64,000 bases of DNA from Meridianimarinicoccus sp. MJW13 (GCF_014901205.1 NZ_JACNMU010000010.1:124001-188000), one strand, 5' to 3'; positions 1 to 9,994 are shown, counted from the stretch's first letter. The notes: generated by a model from the letters alone, not told the origin. Numbers and translations: made by a program.

Positions 1-244
1 GATGATCGGACCAGTCGCGCAGGTAGGGGGTGAACACCAGCCGCGAGTGCCAGCAGCACAGCACACGAGGCACGCCGCGGGCGATGTCGGCCTCGTAGGA
101 TTCGAACCCCAGCTTCTGCCACCGCGTGGTGCGGAAGACGAAATTCACATAGGCCGAGAACAGCGATTGCAGCGCGCCCTGCACCCGGCGGCTTTTCTGA
201 AAGCGGACTTCGAACCGCCGCCATTGCTTTTTCAGGTTGTTCAC
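1..244 (-). CDS. lysophospholipid acyltransferase family protein (DUF374-like), 3' end outside window
   Basis: The reverse complement reads an open frame from a GTG at 244 to the window edge, 81 codons, so only the N-terminal part is present. The N-terminus is strongly basic (MNNLKKQWRRFEVRF) and leads to a CCWHSR motif around residues 68-73, which resembles motif I (His-Ser-Arg) of DUF374/LpxL-like acyltransferases acting on lipid A or phospholipids at the inner membrane. A Shine-Dalgarno-like AGAGGTGA precedes the GTG by about 5 bases and supports this start. The family call rests on this fragment only; the rest of the catalytic domain is not visible. Confidence 0.62.
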   Translation of the reverse strand, partial: MNNLKKQWRRFEVRFQKSRRVQGALQSLFSAYVNFVFRTTRWQKLGFESYEADIARGVPRVLCCWHSRLVFTPYLRDWSDH

Positions 245-436
245 GGGGTCACCTCTGCGCTCCGCCTAGCCCATTGCGCGATTTCGTTCCAGTCCGGCGC
301 GCCTGACGCGCTGCACCGCCGGGCCTGTGTGCGGGGCCGTGATGCAGGGTTGCAACAGGTGGCCGCGCTTTGTGGGGTTCCGCCCCGGCGATCAGGGCGT
401 TATCTCTGCCCGGGTCTGAGCAACGGAGCGCTTCCC

Positions 437-1225
437 ATGACCCTCACGCTGGCCACCTGGAACATCAACTCGGTGCGGCTGCGGGCCGGGCTGGTCGAGC
501 GGCTGCTGACCGAGGAAGCCCCCGACGTGCTGTGCCTGCAGGAATGCAAGAGCCCGGTGGACAAGATCCCCGCCGAACGGTTCGCGGCACTGGGCTATGG
601 CCACATGGTGGCGCGCGGGCAGAAGGGCTACAACGGCGTGGCGATCCTGTCGCGGCACCCGCTGGAGGACGCCGGTCACCGCGATTTCGTCGGCAAGGGT
701 GATGCCCGCCACGTGGCCGCGCGGCTGGCCGATGGCACCGTGATCCACAACTTCTATGTGCCTGCGGGCGGCGATGTGGCGAACCGCGAGGTCAACGAGA
801 AATTCGGTCACAAGCTGGATTTCCTGACCGAGATGCGCGACTGGTTCCACGCCGAAGCGCCGGCGCGGGCGATCCTCGTGGGCGATCTGAACATCGCCCC
901 GCGCGAAGATGACGTCTGGTCCCACAAGAAGCTGCTGAAGGTGGTCAGCCACACGCCTGTCGAGGTCGACCAACTGGCCGAAACGCAGGACGCCGGCGCC
1001 TGGGTGGACATCACCCGCAAGGACATTCCAGACGGGCAGCTTTATTCGTGGTGGTCCTATCGCGCCAAGGATTGGGACGCGGCCGACAAGGGCCGGCGGC
1101 TGGATCACATCTGGGCCACCCCCGATTTGGCCAGCGCCGCCGGAAACTCCCGCATCCTGCGCCCGGTGCGCGGCTGGGAGCAGCCCAGCGACCACGCGCC
1201 GGTGCTGGCCAGCTTCGATCTTTGA
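437..1225 (+). CDS. xthA: exodeoxyribonuclease III
   Basis: This 262-residue protein is an exonuclease III/AP endonuclease of the endonuclease-exonuclease-phosphatase fold. It cuts DNA 5' of abasic sites and degrades 3' ends in base-excision repair. Visible motifs are TWNINSVR (N-terminal Asn), LQECK (metal-binding Glu), GDLNIAP (catalytic Asp/Asn), RLDHIWAT and the C-terminal SDHAPV His. The frame is open upstream to base 2, but homology begins at the ATG at 437, which has GGAGCG about 7 bases before it. Length is normal for the family (about 260-270). Confidence 0.95.
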   Translation: MTLTLATWNINSVRLRAGLVERLLTEEAPDVLCLQECKSPVDKIPAERFAALGYGHMVARGQKGYNGVAILSRHPLEDAGHRDFVGKGDARHVAARLADGTVIHNFYVPAGGDVANREVNEKFGHKLDFLTEMRDWFHAEAPARAILVGDLNIAPREDDVWSHKKLLKVVSHTPVEVDQLAETQDAGAWVDITRKDIPDGQLYSWWSYRAKDWDAADKGRRLDHIWATPDLASAAGNSRILRPVRGWEQPSDHAPVLASFDL

Positions 1226-1298
1226 CGCTGCCGGGGGCTTGGTTGTGAAGTCGTGGCTGCGCATATATGCACGGAACAAATGATGACGGGGAAGAACG

Positions 1299-2216
1299 AT
1301 GATTGAACTTGGAGGCGCGGCTGCACCGGCCGCAGAGGATCTGATCAAGGACAGCTCGGAAGCTACCTTCATGGCCGATGTTGTCGAGGCCAGCCAGAAG
1401 GTGCCGGTGATCGTCGACTTCTGGGCGCCGTGGTGCGGACCCTGCAAGACGCTGGGGCCGGCGCTGGAGGCCGAGGTCTCCGCTGCCAAGGGCGCGGTGA
1501 AGATGGTCAAGGTCAATGTCGACGAGAACCAGATGATCGCGGGGCAGTTGCGGGTGCAGTCGATCCCCACGGTCTACGCCTTCTGGCAGGGGCAGCCGGT
1601 CGACGGGTTCCAGGGCGCGGTGCCGCCCTCCGAGATCAAGGAATTCGTCAAGCGCGTCGCCGCCCATGGCAACGGCCCGGAAGAAGACGGCGGGCTGGCC
1701 GAAGCGGTCGAGGCTGCCGAGGAAATGCTGACGCAGGGTGCGGCGGTGGATGCGGCGCAGACCTTTGCCGCCATTCTGGGCGAAGACCCGGCCAATGCTG
1801 CCGCGCTTGGCGGGCTGGCCCGCGCCCATCTGGCCATGGGCGAGCTGGACCAGGCCGAGGCGCTGCTGAACAACGCCGCCGCCGAGATCGCCAACGCGCC
1901 CGAGGTCGAAGCCGCGCGGGCGCAACTGGACCTGGCGCGTCAGGCCGAGGATGCCGGCCCCGTGGCCGAGTTGCGGGCGCAGGTCGAGGCCAACCCCGAC
2001 GACCATCAGGCGCGTTTCGATCTGGCCACGGCACTGCATGCCAATGGCGAGGTCGAGGAGGCCGTGACCGAACTGCTGGACCTGTTCCGCCGTGACCGCG
2101 AATGGAACGACGGTGCGGCCCGTGCGCAGTTGTTCACCATCTTCGACGCGTTGAAGCCCAATGATCCGGTCGTGCTGAATGGCCGCCGCAAGCTGTCGTC
2201 GATGATATTTGCCTGA
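1299..2216 (+). CDS. ybbN: thioredoxin-domain co-chaperone, YbbN/CnoX family
   Basis: The protein has 305 residues. An N-terminal thioredoxin fold carries the redox motif WCGPC at residues 45-49 and the cis-proline context SIPTVY near 90. The C-terminal half is alanine-rich helical TPR-like repeat (about 125-300). This architecture matches YbbN/CnoX, a holdase that protects clients from oxidation and aggregation and hands them to chaperones. Having both active-site cysteines, as here, differs from E. coli YbbN (SxxC) and suggests real thiol-disulfide activity. It is followed after 27 bases by the Lon-N-domain gene, so the two are probably co-transcribed. Confidence 0.88.
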   Translation: MIELGGAAAPAAEDLIKDSSEATFMADVVEASQKVPVIVDFWAPWCGPCKTLGPALEAEVSAAKGAVKMVKVNVDENQMIAGQLRVQSIPTVYAFWQGQPVDGFQGAVPPSEIKEFVKRVAAHGNGPEEDGGLAEAVEAAEEMLTQGAAVDAAQTFAAILGEDPANAAALGGLARAHLAMGELDQAEALLNNAAAEIANAPEVEAARAQLDLARQAEDAGPVAELRAQVEANPDDHQARFDLATALHANGEVEEAVTELLDLFRRDREWNDGAARAQLFTIFDALKPNDPVVLNGRRKLSSMIFA

Positions 2217-2243
2217 GGCGCGTGCCGGGCTAAGATCACAGGC

Positions 2244-2888
2244 ATGACATCGGTTGCAGACCTTCCGGGGACGATCCCGGTCTTTCCCTTGCCGGGGGCG
2301 TTGCTGTTGCCGCGCGCCCGGTTGCCTCTGCACATTTTCGAGCCGCGTTATCTGGCGATGCTGGACGATGCGTTGAAAACCGAGCATCGGCTGATCGGCA
2401 TGGTGCAGCCGCGCGAGGGGCCGGGCAGCAACAGCCGGCATCTGCAATCCATCGGCTGTGCCGGGCGCGTGACCGGGTTTTCCGAAACCGAGGACGGGCG
2501 CTACATGATCACGCTCAGCGGCACCTGCCGGTTCCGCATCACGCGCGAGGTCAGCGGCTTCACCCCGTACCTGAAGGCCGATGTGTCGTGGGACGGGTTC
2601 GACCGCGACCTCGGCCCGGAAGAGGAAGATCCGGGCTTTCACCGCCCGCCGTTCCTGACCCTGCTGGGGCGGTTCTTCGAGGCGCGCGGCCTGTCCACCG
2701 ACTGGGACAGCCTGAAGGACGCCGACGATGAACTGCTGATCAACTCGCTGTCGATGCTGTGTCCATTCGAGCCCGAGGACAAGCAGGCGCTGCTGGAAGC
2801 GCCGTCGCTGACCACCCGCCGTGAAACCCTTGTGACCCTGATCGAGTTCGCCTTGCTGGGCGGCACCCATGACGAGACAATGCAATGA
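2244..2888 (+). CDS. LON peptidase N-terminal substrate-binding domain protein
   Basis: The 214-residue protein begins with the Lon-N signature ([10 protein letters not shown] then [11 protein letters not shown], residues 12-38). It consists only of this domain, with no ATPase or protease part. Such stand-alone Lon-N proteins are common in Proteobacteria and have no settled function; adaptor or substrate-recognition roles are guesses. Its stop overlaps the start of the following Trm112-like gene in an ATGA arrangement, so the two are translationally coupled. Confidence 0.88.
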   Translation: MTSVADLPGTIPVFPLPGALLLPRARLPLHIFEPRYLAMLDDALKTEHRLIGMVQPREGPGSNSRHLQSIGCAGRVTGFSETEDGRYMITLSGTCRFRITREVSGFTPYLKADVSWDGFDRDLGPEEEDPGFHRPPFLTLLGRFFEARGLSTDWDSLKDADDELLINSLSMLCPFEPEDKQALLEAPSLTTRRETLVTLIEFALLGGTHDETMQ

Positions 2889-3064
2889 CCCCACCCGAAT
2901 TCGACCGCCGGATGCTGGAAAGCCTCGTGTGCCCGGTGACCAATGCGCAACTGCAGTATGATGCCGAGCGGCAGGAGCTGGTTTCGCGCAGCGCCAACCT
3001 GGCCTATCCGATCCGCGGCGGCATCCCGGTGATGTTGCCCGACGAGGCGCGGGTTCTGGATTAG
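2885..3064 (+). CDS. Trm112 family protein
   Basis: A 59-residue ORF starts within the stop of the preceding Lon-N gene (ATGA overlap). The sequence [10 protein letters not shown]...[11 protein letters not shown]...[16 protein letters not shown] matches the Trm112/YcaR family of small domains, which in eukaryotes activate methyltransferases and in bacteria are mostly uncharacterised. Only one cysteine remains, so the zinc ribbon seen in some members is absent. The coupling with the Lon-N protein is a recurrent alphaproteobacterial arrangement. Confidence 0.85.
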   Translation: MTPPEFDRRMLESLVCPVTNAQLQYDAERQELVSRSANLAYPIRGGIPVMLPDEARVLD

Positions 3065-3084
3065 GCGCCTGCGGCGCCGGATTT

Positions 3085-3142
3085 CATGCCTCCGGCGGGA
3101 GTATTTTTGCCAAGAAGAATGAGCGCCGTCTTGATAACGCTC
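3085..3142 (+). repeat. dispersed intergenic repeat, copy 1
   Basis: This copy reads ATGCCTCCGGCGGGAGTATT followed by TTTGCCAAGAAGAATGAG, then GCCGTCT. The flank GAGCG...CGCTC (3121-3142) can pair as a small hairpin. The same block is present at 8.7 kb (inverted) and 24.8 kb, and the core alone at 54.5 and 60.4 kb. It lies just after the Trm112-like gene and before the convergent hydroxylase gene. Function unknown. Confidence 0.7.
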
Positions 3143-3177
3143 CTGCGGGCCCGCAGGCGAGGCAGTTCTTTGGGGCG

Positions 3178-4404
3178 TCAGACCGGCTCGCCGCGCAGCA
3201 GGCGGGGGAGATTGCCGGTCAGCCCGGCGGCCTCGCGCATGAAGGCGCGGCGCAACGGCGGCGTGGCGCCCACCAACCCCAGCCCCAGATCGCGGCCAAG
3301 TCGCAGCAGCGGGTTGTCGTTGGAAAACAGCCGGTTGAGCGTGTCGGTCGTGAAGGCCAACGCGGCGGTGTCGAAGCGGCGCCACTGGGCGTAGCGGTCC
3401 AGCACATCGGCGCGGCCAATGTCTTCGCCACGGCGGCGGGCATCGGCCAGAACCTCGGCCAACGCCGCCACATCGCGCAGCCCGGCGTTGAAGCCCTGTC
3501 CGGCGATCGGATGCATGCCATGGGCGCTGTCGCCCACCAGAGCCAGACGGTGCGCGGTGAAATGGTCGGCCAGAACCAGGGTCAGCGGATAGGTGTAGCG
3601 GCGGCCCTCCAGCGCGATCTCGCCCAGGAAATCGCCGAATCTGGGCCGCAGCACCGACAGGTAGTCGGCATCGTTCAGCGCGTGAATGGCGGCGGCCTGT
3701 TCGGCGCTCTCGCTCCACACGATGGAAGACCGGTTCCCCTTCAGCGGCAGGATTGCCAGCGGGCCGGGTGGCATGAAGAACTGATGCGCGGTGCCGTTGT
3801 GGGGCTTTTCGTGGGAAATGGCGCAGACCAGCGCGGTCTGGCGGTAATCGGTGACCTTGCGCGCGATCCCGGCGCGGGCCGCGACCGGACCGGTGCGCCC
3901 GTCGGCGCCCACCAGCAGATGCGCCTGCAATGTCTTGCCGCTGTCCAGCGTCACCTGCGCCAGCGAGCCATCGGTGGCCTGTTCGGTGACGCGGGTGGCG
4001 GGCAGATGGGTGATGCCGGGGGTGGTTTCCAGTGCCGCCAGAAGGGCGCGGCGCAGGTGGCGGTCTTCGACCATATGGCCCATGGGGCCTTCTTCCAGCT
4101 CACCGCAGTCGAAATGCAGTCCAAAGCGGGACGGGCCTTCCCCGGCGCGGCCATCGGTGACCTTGATGTGCAGCATCGGTTGCGCGTCACCGGCCAGCGG
4201 CGCCCAGAGATCGAGCGCCTTGAGCATCCGCACCGAGGCCAGCGCCAGCGCGTAGCTGCGGCCATCGAAATCCCGCTCGGTCTGGGTGTCCTTCGGCAGC
4301 GCGTCGATCACCGCCACGGTCAGGCCGGCGCGGGCCAGCGCCAGCGCAAGGGAGGCTCCGGTCAGGCTGCCGCCCACAATCACCGCATCGTAGATCCTGT
4401 TCAT
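3178..4404 (-). CDS. UbiH/UbiF-type FAD-dependent hydroxylase
   Basis: The protein has 408 residues. An N-terminal dinucleotide-binding motif is seen as VIVGGSLTGASLALALARAG; the second FAD motif is GDSAHGMHPIAGQGFNAGL near residue 290. This is the UbiH/UbiF/VisC/COQ6 class of flavin monooxygenases that hydroxylate the ubiquinone ring at the membrane. Which ring position it serves cannot be told from the sequence. The ATG at 4404 fits the family N-terminus (MNRIYDAVIVGG); the frame stays open further upstream but without homology. Transcribed divergently from the aminotransferase gene. Confidence 0.87.
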   Translation of the reverse strand: MNRIYDAVIVGGSLTGASLALALARAGLTVAVIDALPKDTQTERDFDGRSYALALASVRMLKALDLWAPLAGDAQPMLHIKVTDGRAGEGPSRFGLHFDCGELEEGPMGHMVEDRHLRRALLAALETTPGITHLPATRVTEQATDGSLAQVTLDSGKTLQAHLLVGADGRTGPVAARAGIARKVTDYRQTALVCAISHEKPHNGTAHQFFMPPGPLAILPLKGNRSSIVWSESAEQAAAIHALNDADYLSVLRPRFGDFLGEIALEGRRYTYPLTLVLADHFTAHRLALVGDSAHGMHPIAGQGFNAGLRDVAALAEVLADARRRGEDIGRADVLDRYAQWRRFDTAALAFTTDTLNRLFSNDNPLLRLGRDLGLGLVGATPPLRRAFMREAAGLTGNLPRLLRGEPV

Positions 4405-4570
4405 GGGCGAAATATGCGCTTTGTGGCGCGATTGTCCACGCCCGACCGGCCCTGCGTCCGGGCTGCGACACTGCGTCGGCCACCTGCGGCCTTTGACTGG
4501 ACCCGAAAGCTGCTTCGCGGTAGGCTGATCGCAACGGGACGCCATGATCCCGGCTGAAATTCGAGGCTCC

Positions 4571-5761
4571 ATGCAGTATCCAGACCGGTTTTCCGATCTG
4601 CCGCCATACGCGTTTCCGCGTTTGCGCGCGCTTCTCGACGCTCACGAACCGGGCGGCGATGTCCTGCACATGACCATCGGAGAGCCGAAACATCCGTTTC
4701 CGGCCTGGGTCAGTGACGTGATCGCCGAACACGCGGGCGACTTCGGGCGCTATCCGGTCAACGAAGGCATGCCCGAGCTGCTGACGGCGATAACCGATTG
4801 GCTGCAGCGCCGCTATGGGGTGGCCCGCGATCCCGAGGCGCATGTCATGGCCCTGAACGGCACGCGCGAGGGGCTGTACAACGCCGCGATGGCACTGTGC
4901 CCCGAGACAAAGAACGGCGCCCGTCCCGTGGTGCTGCTGCCCAATCCCTTCTACCAGGTCTATGCCGTGGCGGCCCTGTCGGTGGGCGCCGAACCGGTTC
5001 TGGTGCCCGCGCTGGCCGACACCGGCTTTCTGCCCGATTATTCTGCCCTGCCGGCGGAGGTCCTGGACCGCACCGCCATCGCCTATGTCTGCTCGCCGTC
5101 GAACCCACAGGGTGCGGTGGCCGACCGGGACTATTGGCGCAGCCTGCTGGCGCTGGCCGAAAAGCACGATTTCCGGGTCTTCGCCGACGAATGCTATTCC
5201 GAGATCTATACCGGCGCGCCGCCGCCCGGCGCGATGGAGGTGGCGGAAGCCGAAGGCACCGACCCCGAGCGTCTGGTGATCTTCCATTCCCTGTCCAAGC
5301 GGTCGAACCTGCCCGGTCTGCGGTCGGGCTTCGTTGCTTCCGGGCCCAAGAACATTGCCCGTATCCGCCAGTTGCGCGCCTATTCCGGGGCACCGCTGCC
5401 GCTGCCGCTGCAGCACGTCGCCGCGCGGGTCTGGGCGGATGAGGCGCATGTGGTGGAAAACCGCGCGCTTTATGCCGAGAAGTTCGCGCTGGCCGAAGAC
5501 ATCTTCCGCGATACGCCCGGCGTGACCATCCCCAAGGCCGGGTTCTTCCTGTGGCTGCCGGTCGAGGATGGCGAGGCCGCCGCCCTGAAGCTGTGGCGAG
5601 ACACCGGCGTGCGCGTCCTGCCCGGTGCCTATCTTGGCCGCGACACCGGCGACGGCAATCCGGGCACCCCGTTCATTCGCGTGGCGCTGGTGGCGCCGAA
5701 AGACCAGACCGAAACTGGCCTGATCCGGCTGCGCAACTGCTTGTATTCTCAGGATAACTGA
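4571..5761 (+). CDS. PLP-dependent class I/II aminotransferase (possible DapC-type)
   Basis: A fold-type I aminotransferase of 396 residues. The Schiff-base lysine is K243 in [15 protein letters not shown], followed by the phosphate-binding arginine of the family. Related proteins in this lineage are often called succinyldiaminopimelate aminotransferase (lysine/peptidoglycan pathway), but the substrate cannot be read here. An in-frame ATG at 4544 exists; I chose 4571 because GAGG lies 5 bases upstream and homology starts with [20 protein letters not shown]. The next gene, ftsK, begins 2 bases after its stop. Confidence 0.88.
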   Translation: MQYPDRFSDLPPYAFPRLRALLDAHEPGGDVLHMTIGEPKHPFPAWVSDVIAEHAGDFGRYPVNEGMPELLTAITDWLQRRYGVARDPEAHVMALNGTREGLYNAAMALCPETKNGARPVVLLPNPFYQVYAVAALSVGAEPVLVPALADTGFLPDYSALPAEVLDRTAIAYVCSPSNPQGAVADRDYWRSLLALAEKHDFRVFADECYSEIYTGAPPPGAMEVAEAEGTDPERLVIFHSLSKRSNLPGLRSGFVASGPKNIARIRQLRAYSGAPLPLPLQHVAARVWADEAHVVENRALYAEKFALAEDIFRDTPGVTIPKAGFFLWLPVEDGEAAALKLWRDTGVRVLPGAYLGRDTGDGNPGTPFIRVALVAPKDQTETGLIRLRNCLYSQDN

Positions 5762-5763
5762 CC

Positions 5764-8586
5764 ATGGCATTTCAGACCCGTTCCCGCGACCCGCTGTTCG
5801 ACCAGGCCACGCAAGCCGCCCTGGAACGCCGCGCGACCGAGCTTCTGGGCCTTGTCCTGCTGGCCGGGGCGGTGGTTCTGGCGCTGGCGCTTGGGTCATA
5901 TGCACCGACCGATCCCAGTTTCCTGGGCACATCGGACGCGCCGCCGCAGAACTGGCTGGGGCTGTTCGGGGCCTATCTGGCGTCGCCGCTGAACGTGGTG
6001 CTGGGCAAAGGATCCTGGTCGATCCCGCTGGTGCTGGGCTTGTGGGGCGGGCGGTTCCTGCTGCATCAGGGCGAGGATCGGGCGCTGAGCCGGACGATCT
6101 TCGTGCCGATCCTCGTCGCTGCGGCCTCGGTCTATGCGGCGACCATGCCGCCGGGGGCGGGCTGGGTGCACAGCTTCGGGTTGGGCGGTCTGTTCGGCGA
6201 TACGGTGCTGGGTGTGCTGATGGGGCTGTGGCCGGCATCGCTGTCCAGCGGGCTGATGACCTTTTCGGCCGCCCTGGGGCTGCTGCTGGTGGGGCTGGGC
6301 CTGTTCGCCTGCGGTTTCACCCGGACCGAACTGAAATCGCTGGGTCGCTTCATGTGGTTCGGGCTGCTCTATTCCTTCGACCGTCTGGTCAACGGGCTGG
6401 GTCGCGGGGCCGAGCGGACGCGGGACGGGGTTGTCAGCCGCCGCGCCCGCCGTGCCGAGGCGCGCGCTGCCCGAAAAGCCGCCGTCGAGGATGACGAGGA
6501 TTTCGACCTTCTGGACGAGGATGACGAGGACCAGGCCCCGTCGCCGTCGATCCTGCCCAATGTGCCGTCGCTGGGCCTGCTGGCCCGCACCATCGGGCGT
6601 GACCAGCCGCGCCTGTGCACCGAACCGGTGGACGATCTGATCGAGGATCCCGACGCCGCCGAGTTGTTCGACGACGAGGACGACGAGGACGCGCCGGTCG
6701 ATCATGCCCGCGTGCAGGCCAAGATCACCGATGCCATCCGCACCCGCCTGCGCAGCGATCGCGCCCGCGTGGCCGCCGAGAGCCGGACCCGGCAGGAGCC
6801 GATCCTGACCCGGCCCGAGCCCGAGGACCAGGTCGGCTCTCTGCCAAGCGAGGCCGAAGACGAAGACTATGGCTTTGACGCCGACATCGAGGCCTTCGAG
6901 GATCTGCCGGACATCGCGCCTGCGCCGATGCCCGGTCCGGCCCCGATCCCCAGGGTCGAAGCGCCCAAGGCCGTCGTGCAACATGCCGACGTCAGGCGCC
7001 CCGCCCTGTCGACCCGTGCCAAGGCCGAGGCCGAACCGCCGCTGCAATTCGACGAGGCCCCCGCCGCCGACTATGCGCCGCCGCCGCTGTCCCTGCTGCG
7101 CGATCCCGGCACCGTGGAGCGTCACTATCTCAGCGACGAGGCGCTGGAGGAAAACGCCCGGATGCTGGAAAACGTTCTGGAGGACTATGGTGTCAAGGGT
7201 GACATCGTCAGCGTCCGCCCCGGCCCGGTTGTCACCATGTACGAGTTGGAACCAGCGCCGGGCCTGAAGGCCAGCCGCGTCATCGGCCTGTCGGATGATA
7301 TCGCGCGCTCCATGTCGGCGCTGTCGGCGCGGGTGTCCACGGTGCCCGGCCGTACCGTCATCGGCATCGAACTGCCCAACGACAAGCGCGAGATGGTGCT
7401 GCTGCGCGAGATCCTCTCGGCACGCGATTTCGGCGACAGCAAGCTGCGTCTGCCGCTGGCACTCGGCAAGGATATCGGCGGCGAAAGCGTGGTGGCCAAC
7501 CTCTCGAAGATGCCGCACCTGCTGATTGCGGGCACCACCGGTTCGGGCAAATCGGTGGCCATCAATACCATGATCCTGTCACTGCTTTACAAGCTGACCC
7601 CGGACGAATGCCGTTTGATCATGATCGACCCGAAGATGCTGGAACTCAGCGTCTACGACGGCATTCCGCATCTGCTCTCGCCGGTGGTCACCGACCCCAA
7701 GAAGGCCGTTGTCGCCCTGAAATGGGTGGTGGCCGAGATGGAAGATCGCTACCGCAAGATGTCCAAGATGGGCGTGCGCAACATCGAAGGCTACAACGGC
7801 AAGGTCCGCGCGACGCTGGCCAAGAACGAAATGTTCACCCGCACCGTGCAGACCGGGTTCGATGACGAAACCGGCGATCCCGTCTTCGAGACCGAGGAAT
7901 TCGAACCCAAGACCCTGCCCTATATCGTCGTCATCGTCGACGAGATGGCCGACCTGATGATGGTCGCGGGCAAGGAGATCGAGGCCTGCATCCAGCGTCT
8001 GGCACAGATGGCGCGGGCCTCGGGCATCCATCTGATCATGGCCACGCAGCGGCCCTCGGTCGATGTCATCACCGGCACCATCAAGGCCAACTTCCCGACC
8101 CGCATTTCCTTCCAGGTCACCTCGAAGGTCGACAGCCGCACCATTCTGGGGGAGCAGGGGGCCGAGCAACTGCTGGGCATGGGCGACATGCTGTACATGG
8201 CGGGCGGCGCCAAGATCACCCGCGCCCATGGTCCCTTCGTGTCGGACGAAGAGGTCGAGGACGTGGTGAACCACCTCAAGACCTTCGGCCCGCCCGACTA
8301 TGTGGGCGGCGTGGCGGATGGTCCGGATGACGAGCGTGCCGAGGACATCGACGCGGTGCTGGGCCTGAACACCGGCGGCAACACCGGCGGCGAGGATGCG
8401 CTTTATGACCAGGCAGTGCAGATCGTGATCCAGGATCGCAAGTGCTCCACCTCCTACATCCAGCGCAAACTGTCGATCGGCTACAACAAGGCCGCGCGCC
8501 TGGTGGAGCAGATGGAAGACAACGGCCTCGTCAGCCCGGCCAATCACGTGGGCAAGCGCGACGTGCTGGTGCCGGAGCAGAACTGA
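5764..8586 (+). CDS. ftsK: DNA translocase FtsK
   Basis: The 940-residue septal DNA pump coordinates chromosome segregation and XerCD dimer resolution with cell division. Hydrophobic membrane segments fill about residues 25-200. A long acidic and proline-rich linker follows (about 230-430), with Asp/Glu runs near 240-255 and 300-310. The RecA-like motor has Walker A GTTGSGKS at 590-597 and Walker [14 protein letters not shown] near 720-733. The C-terminal winged-helix gamma domain (about 870-935) would read KOPS sequences. It sits 2 bases after the aminotransferase gene and upstream of lolA, a conserved neighbourhood. Confidence 0.97.
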   Translation: MAFQTRSRDPLFDQATQAALERRATELLGLVLLAGAVVLALALGSYAPTDPSFLGTSDAPPQNWLGLFGAYLASPLNVVLGKGSWSIPLVLGLWGGRFLLHQGEDRALSRTIFVPILVAAASVYAATMPPGAGWVHSFGLGGLFGDTVLGVLMGLWPASLSSGLMTFSAALGLLLVGLGLFACGFTRTELKSLGRFMWFGLLYSFDRLVNGLGRGAERTRDGVVSRRARRAEARAARKAAVEDDEDFDLLDEDDEDQAPSPSILPNVPSLGLLARTIGRDQPRLCTEPVDDLIEDPDAAELFDDEDDEDAPVDHARVQAKITDAIRTRLRSDRARVAAESRTRQEPILTRPEPEDQVGSLPSEAEDEDYGFDADIEAFEDLPDIAPAPMPGPAPIPRVEAPKAVVQHADVRRPALSTRAKAEAEPPLQFDEAPAADYAPPPLSLLRDPGTVERHYLSDEALEENARMLENVLEDYGVKGDIVSVRPGPVVTMYELEPAPGLKASRVIGLSDDIARSMSALSARVSTVPGRTVIGIELPNDKREMVLLREILSARDFGDSKLRLPLALGKDIGGESVVANLSKMPHLLIAGTTGSGKSVAINTMILSLLYKLTPDECRLIMIDPKMLELSVYDGIPHLLSPVVTDPKKAVVALKWVVAEMEDRYRKMSKMGVRNIEGYNGKVRATLAKNEMFTRTVQTGFDDETGDPVFETEEFEPKTLPYIVVIVDEMADLMMVAGKEIEACIQRLAQMARASGIHLIMATQRPSVDVITGTIKANFPTRISFQVTSKVDSRTILGEQGAEQLLGMGDMLYMAGGAKITRAHGPFVSDEEVEDVVNHLKTFGPPDYVGGVADGPDDERAEDIDAVLGLNTGGNTGGEDALYDQAVQIVIQDRKCSTSYIQRKLSIGYNKAARLVEQMEDNGLVSPANHVGKRDVLVPEQN

Positions 8587-8589
8587 CCG

Positions 8590-8624
8590 GACAGGCAGCG
8601 GCGCGGTGTGTGCCGCTGCCTGTC
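8590..8624 (+). terminator. 13-bp hairpin just after ftsK
   Basis: GACAGGCAGCGGC (8590-8602) pairs perfectly with GCCGCTGCCTGTC (8612-8624) around a 9-base loop, 4 bases after the ftsK stop. There is no U-run directly downstream, so it could stabilise the mRNA 3' end rather than terminate by itself. Confidence 0.6.
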
Positions 8625-8673
8625 GGCGGATACCGTTTGCCCCTGAAGCACCCCTTTCGGAGCGTTTCCCAGA

Positions 8674-8724
8674 CGACGCTCACTTTTTCTTGTCGAAAAT
8701 ACTCCCGCCGGAGGCAAGACTCCG
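8674..8724 (-). repeat. dispersed intergenic repeat, copy 2 (inverted)
   Basis: Read on the minus strand this copy gives GCCTCCGGCGGGAGTATTTT then CGACAAGAAAAAGTGAGCG and TCGTCTGGGAAACGCTC. The flank GAGCGT...ACGCTC can form a hairpin, as in copy 1. It lies between ftsK and lolA. Confidence 0.7.
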
Positions 8725-8795
8725 TGAACACCCCCGCCCTTGCGCGCGGCGTCATCGGCACATAGCTGTTTCTCACCACAGGCCCGGAGATGCCC

Positions 8796-9401
8796 ATGCC
8801 CCAGACCCGCCGCGGCTTTCTTGCCGCCACCACCGCCACGGCCCTGCTGGCCGCGCTGCCGGCCTGGGCCGAGAAAGCCTCGCTGACCGAGCTTTCGGCC
8901 TATCTCAACACCATCGGCACGGTGGAGACCCGGTTCACCCAGATCAACTCGGACGGCTCGCAAAGCACCGGGCGGCTGTTCATCAAGCGGCCGGGCCGGG
9001 CCCGGTTCGAATACGATCCGCCGCTGGACGATACGCTGGTGGTGGCGGGCGGCGGCTCCATCGGGATATTTGACGGGCGCGGCAGTGCCGAGGTCTACCC
9101 GCTGGCCACCACGCCGCTGAAGCTGATCCTCGATCGCAACATCGACCTGACACGCATCCACATGGTCACCGGCCATGGCGAACAGAACGGCCGCACCGTG
9201 GTCCAGGCGCAGGATCCCGAGCATCCGGAATACGGCCGCATCTACCTGTTCTTCGACCGCAACCCGATGCGCCTGTCGGAATGGCTGATCGTCTCGCAAT
9301 CCGGCGAACAGACACGCCTGAAGCTGCGGCCCTTCGTAGAGCACGATCGCCTGTCGGATCGCATGTTCTCGGTGCGTCTGGAAAAGGAAAAGCGGGGCTG
9401 A
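8796..9401 (+). CDS. lolA: outer-membrane lipoprotein carrier protein LolA
   Basis: LolA (201 residues) shuttles lipoproteins through the periplasm from LolCDE to the outer membrane. The body (TRFTQINSDGSQSTGRLFI, RPGRARFEYDPP, LFFDRNPMRLSEW) is typical. The signal peptide starts MPQTRRGFLAATTATALLAA and ends AWA, with a twin-arginine-like RRGFL, unusual for LolA. An ATG at 8790 is in frame, but GGAG directly abuts it while sitting 6 bases before the ATG at 8796, so I chose the latter. Confidence 0.93.
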   Translation: MPQTRRGFLAATTATALLAALPAWAEKASLTELSAYLNTIGTVETRFTQINSDGSQSTGRLFIKRPGRARFEYDPPLDDTLVVAGGGSIGIFDGRGSAEVYPLATTPLKLILDRNIDLTRIHMVTGHGEQNGRTVVQAQDPEHPEYGRIYLFFDRNPMRLSEWLIVSQSGEQTRLKLRPFVEHDRLSDRMFSVRLEKEKRG

Positions 9402-9413
9402 GCGCCCCGCTTT
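9391..9413. terminator. terminator shared by lolA and the convergent transglycosylase gene
   Basis: GCGGGGC (9392-9398) and GCCCCGC (9404-9410) form a short GC stem overlapping the lolA stop, followed by TTT on the plus strand. The two flanking genes converge here with 14 bases between their stops, so it may serve both. Confidence 0.55.
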
Positions 9414-9415
9414 GG

Positions 9416-9994
9416 TCAGAGTTTGCCGCAGGCCTGAAGCTGCCGCTTGTAAGTCTCGGACCGCGTCTGCAGCCCGTTGGCCACATTGATCAGCCAGCTT
9501 TTGCTGCGGTATGAGCCGCGCGCATAGCCACCGTGACCTTCGTGGTAGGCCAGATAGTTGTCACGCACGTTGGTCTTGGAAATGCCCAGCTTCTGCTCGG
9601 TCCGGGTCATGTACCAGCCCATGAAGTCGGTGGCATCCTTGATGTTCTTGCGGCTGGCGCCGGGGCGTCCGGCGGCGCGCTTGTAATCGTCCCAGGTGCC
9701 GTCCAGCGCCTGCGCATAGCCATAGGCCGACGACTGGCGCCCCATGGGAATGACCCCAAGGGCATAGCGGTGCGGCGTCCGGGCATCGCTGTCAAACTTG
9801 CTTTCCTGGTAGATCACGGCCATCTGAACGTAGACCGGCACACCCCATTTTTTTTCGGTGGCCTTGAAGGCTTTCAGATACTTGGGGCGCTGATCCACGA
9901 TGCTGCAAGCATTGTTCAGGTTCTTGGGCGGGGATTTCCCCCCGCACGCCGCCAGAAAGCACAGCAGGATAAGCGCGGCAATTCGACTGCTCAT
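9416..9994 (-). CDS. lipoprotein lytic transglycosylase (SLT domain)
   Basis: The protein has 192 residues. A lipoprotein signal peptide has lipobox LAAC with the lipidated Cys at 17. The SLT-type domain shows the catalytic Glu in YQESKF, the AYGYAQALDGTW segment and YLAYHEGHGGY. It should cleave the glycan strands of peptidoglycan while tethered to a membrane, in cell-wall turnover. It converges with lolA. Exact MltE/Slt-like subfamily not determined. Confidence 0.87.
   Translation of the reverse strand: MSSRIAALILLCFLAACGGKSPPKNLNNACSIVDQRPKYLKAFKATEKKWGVPVYVQMAVIYQESKFDSDARTPHRYALGVIPMGRQSSAYGYAQALDGTWDDYKRAAGRPGASRKNIKDATDFMGWYMTRTEQKLGISKTNVRDNYLAYHEGHGGYARGSYRSKSWLINVANGLQTRSETYKRQLQACGKL

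Noticed and set aside
1011-2894. Long minus-strand frame opposite xthA, ybbN and the Lon-N gene
   Set aside because: The plus-strand proteins are recognisable families; the minus-strand product is not.
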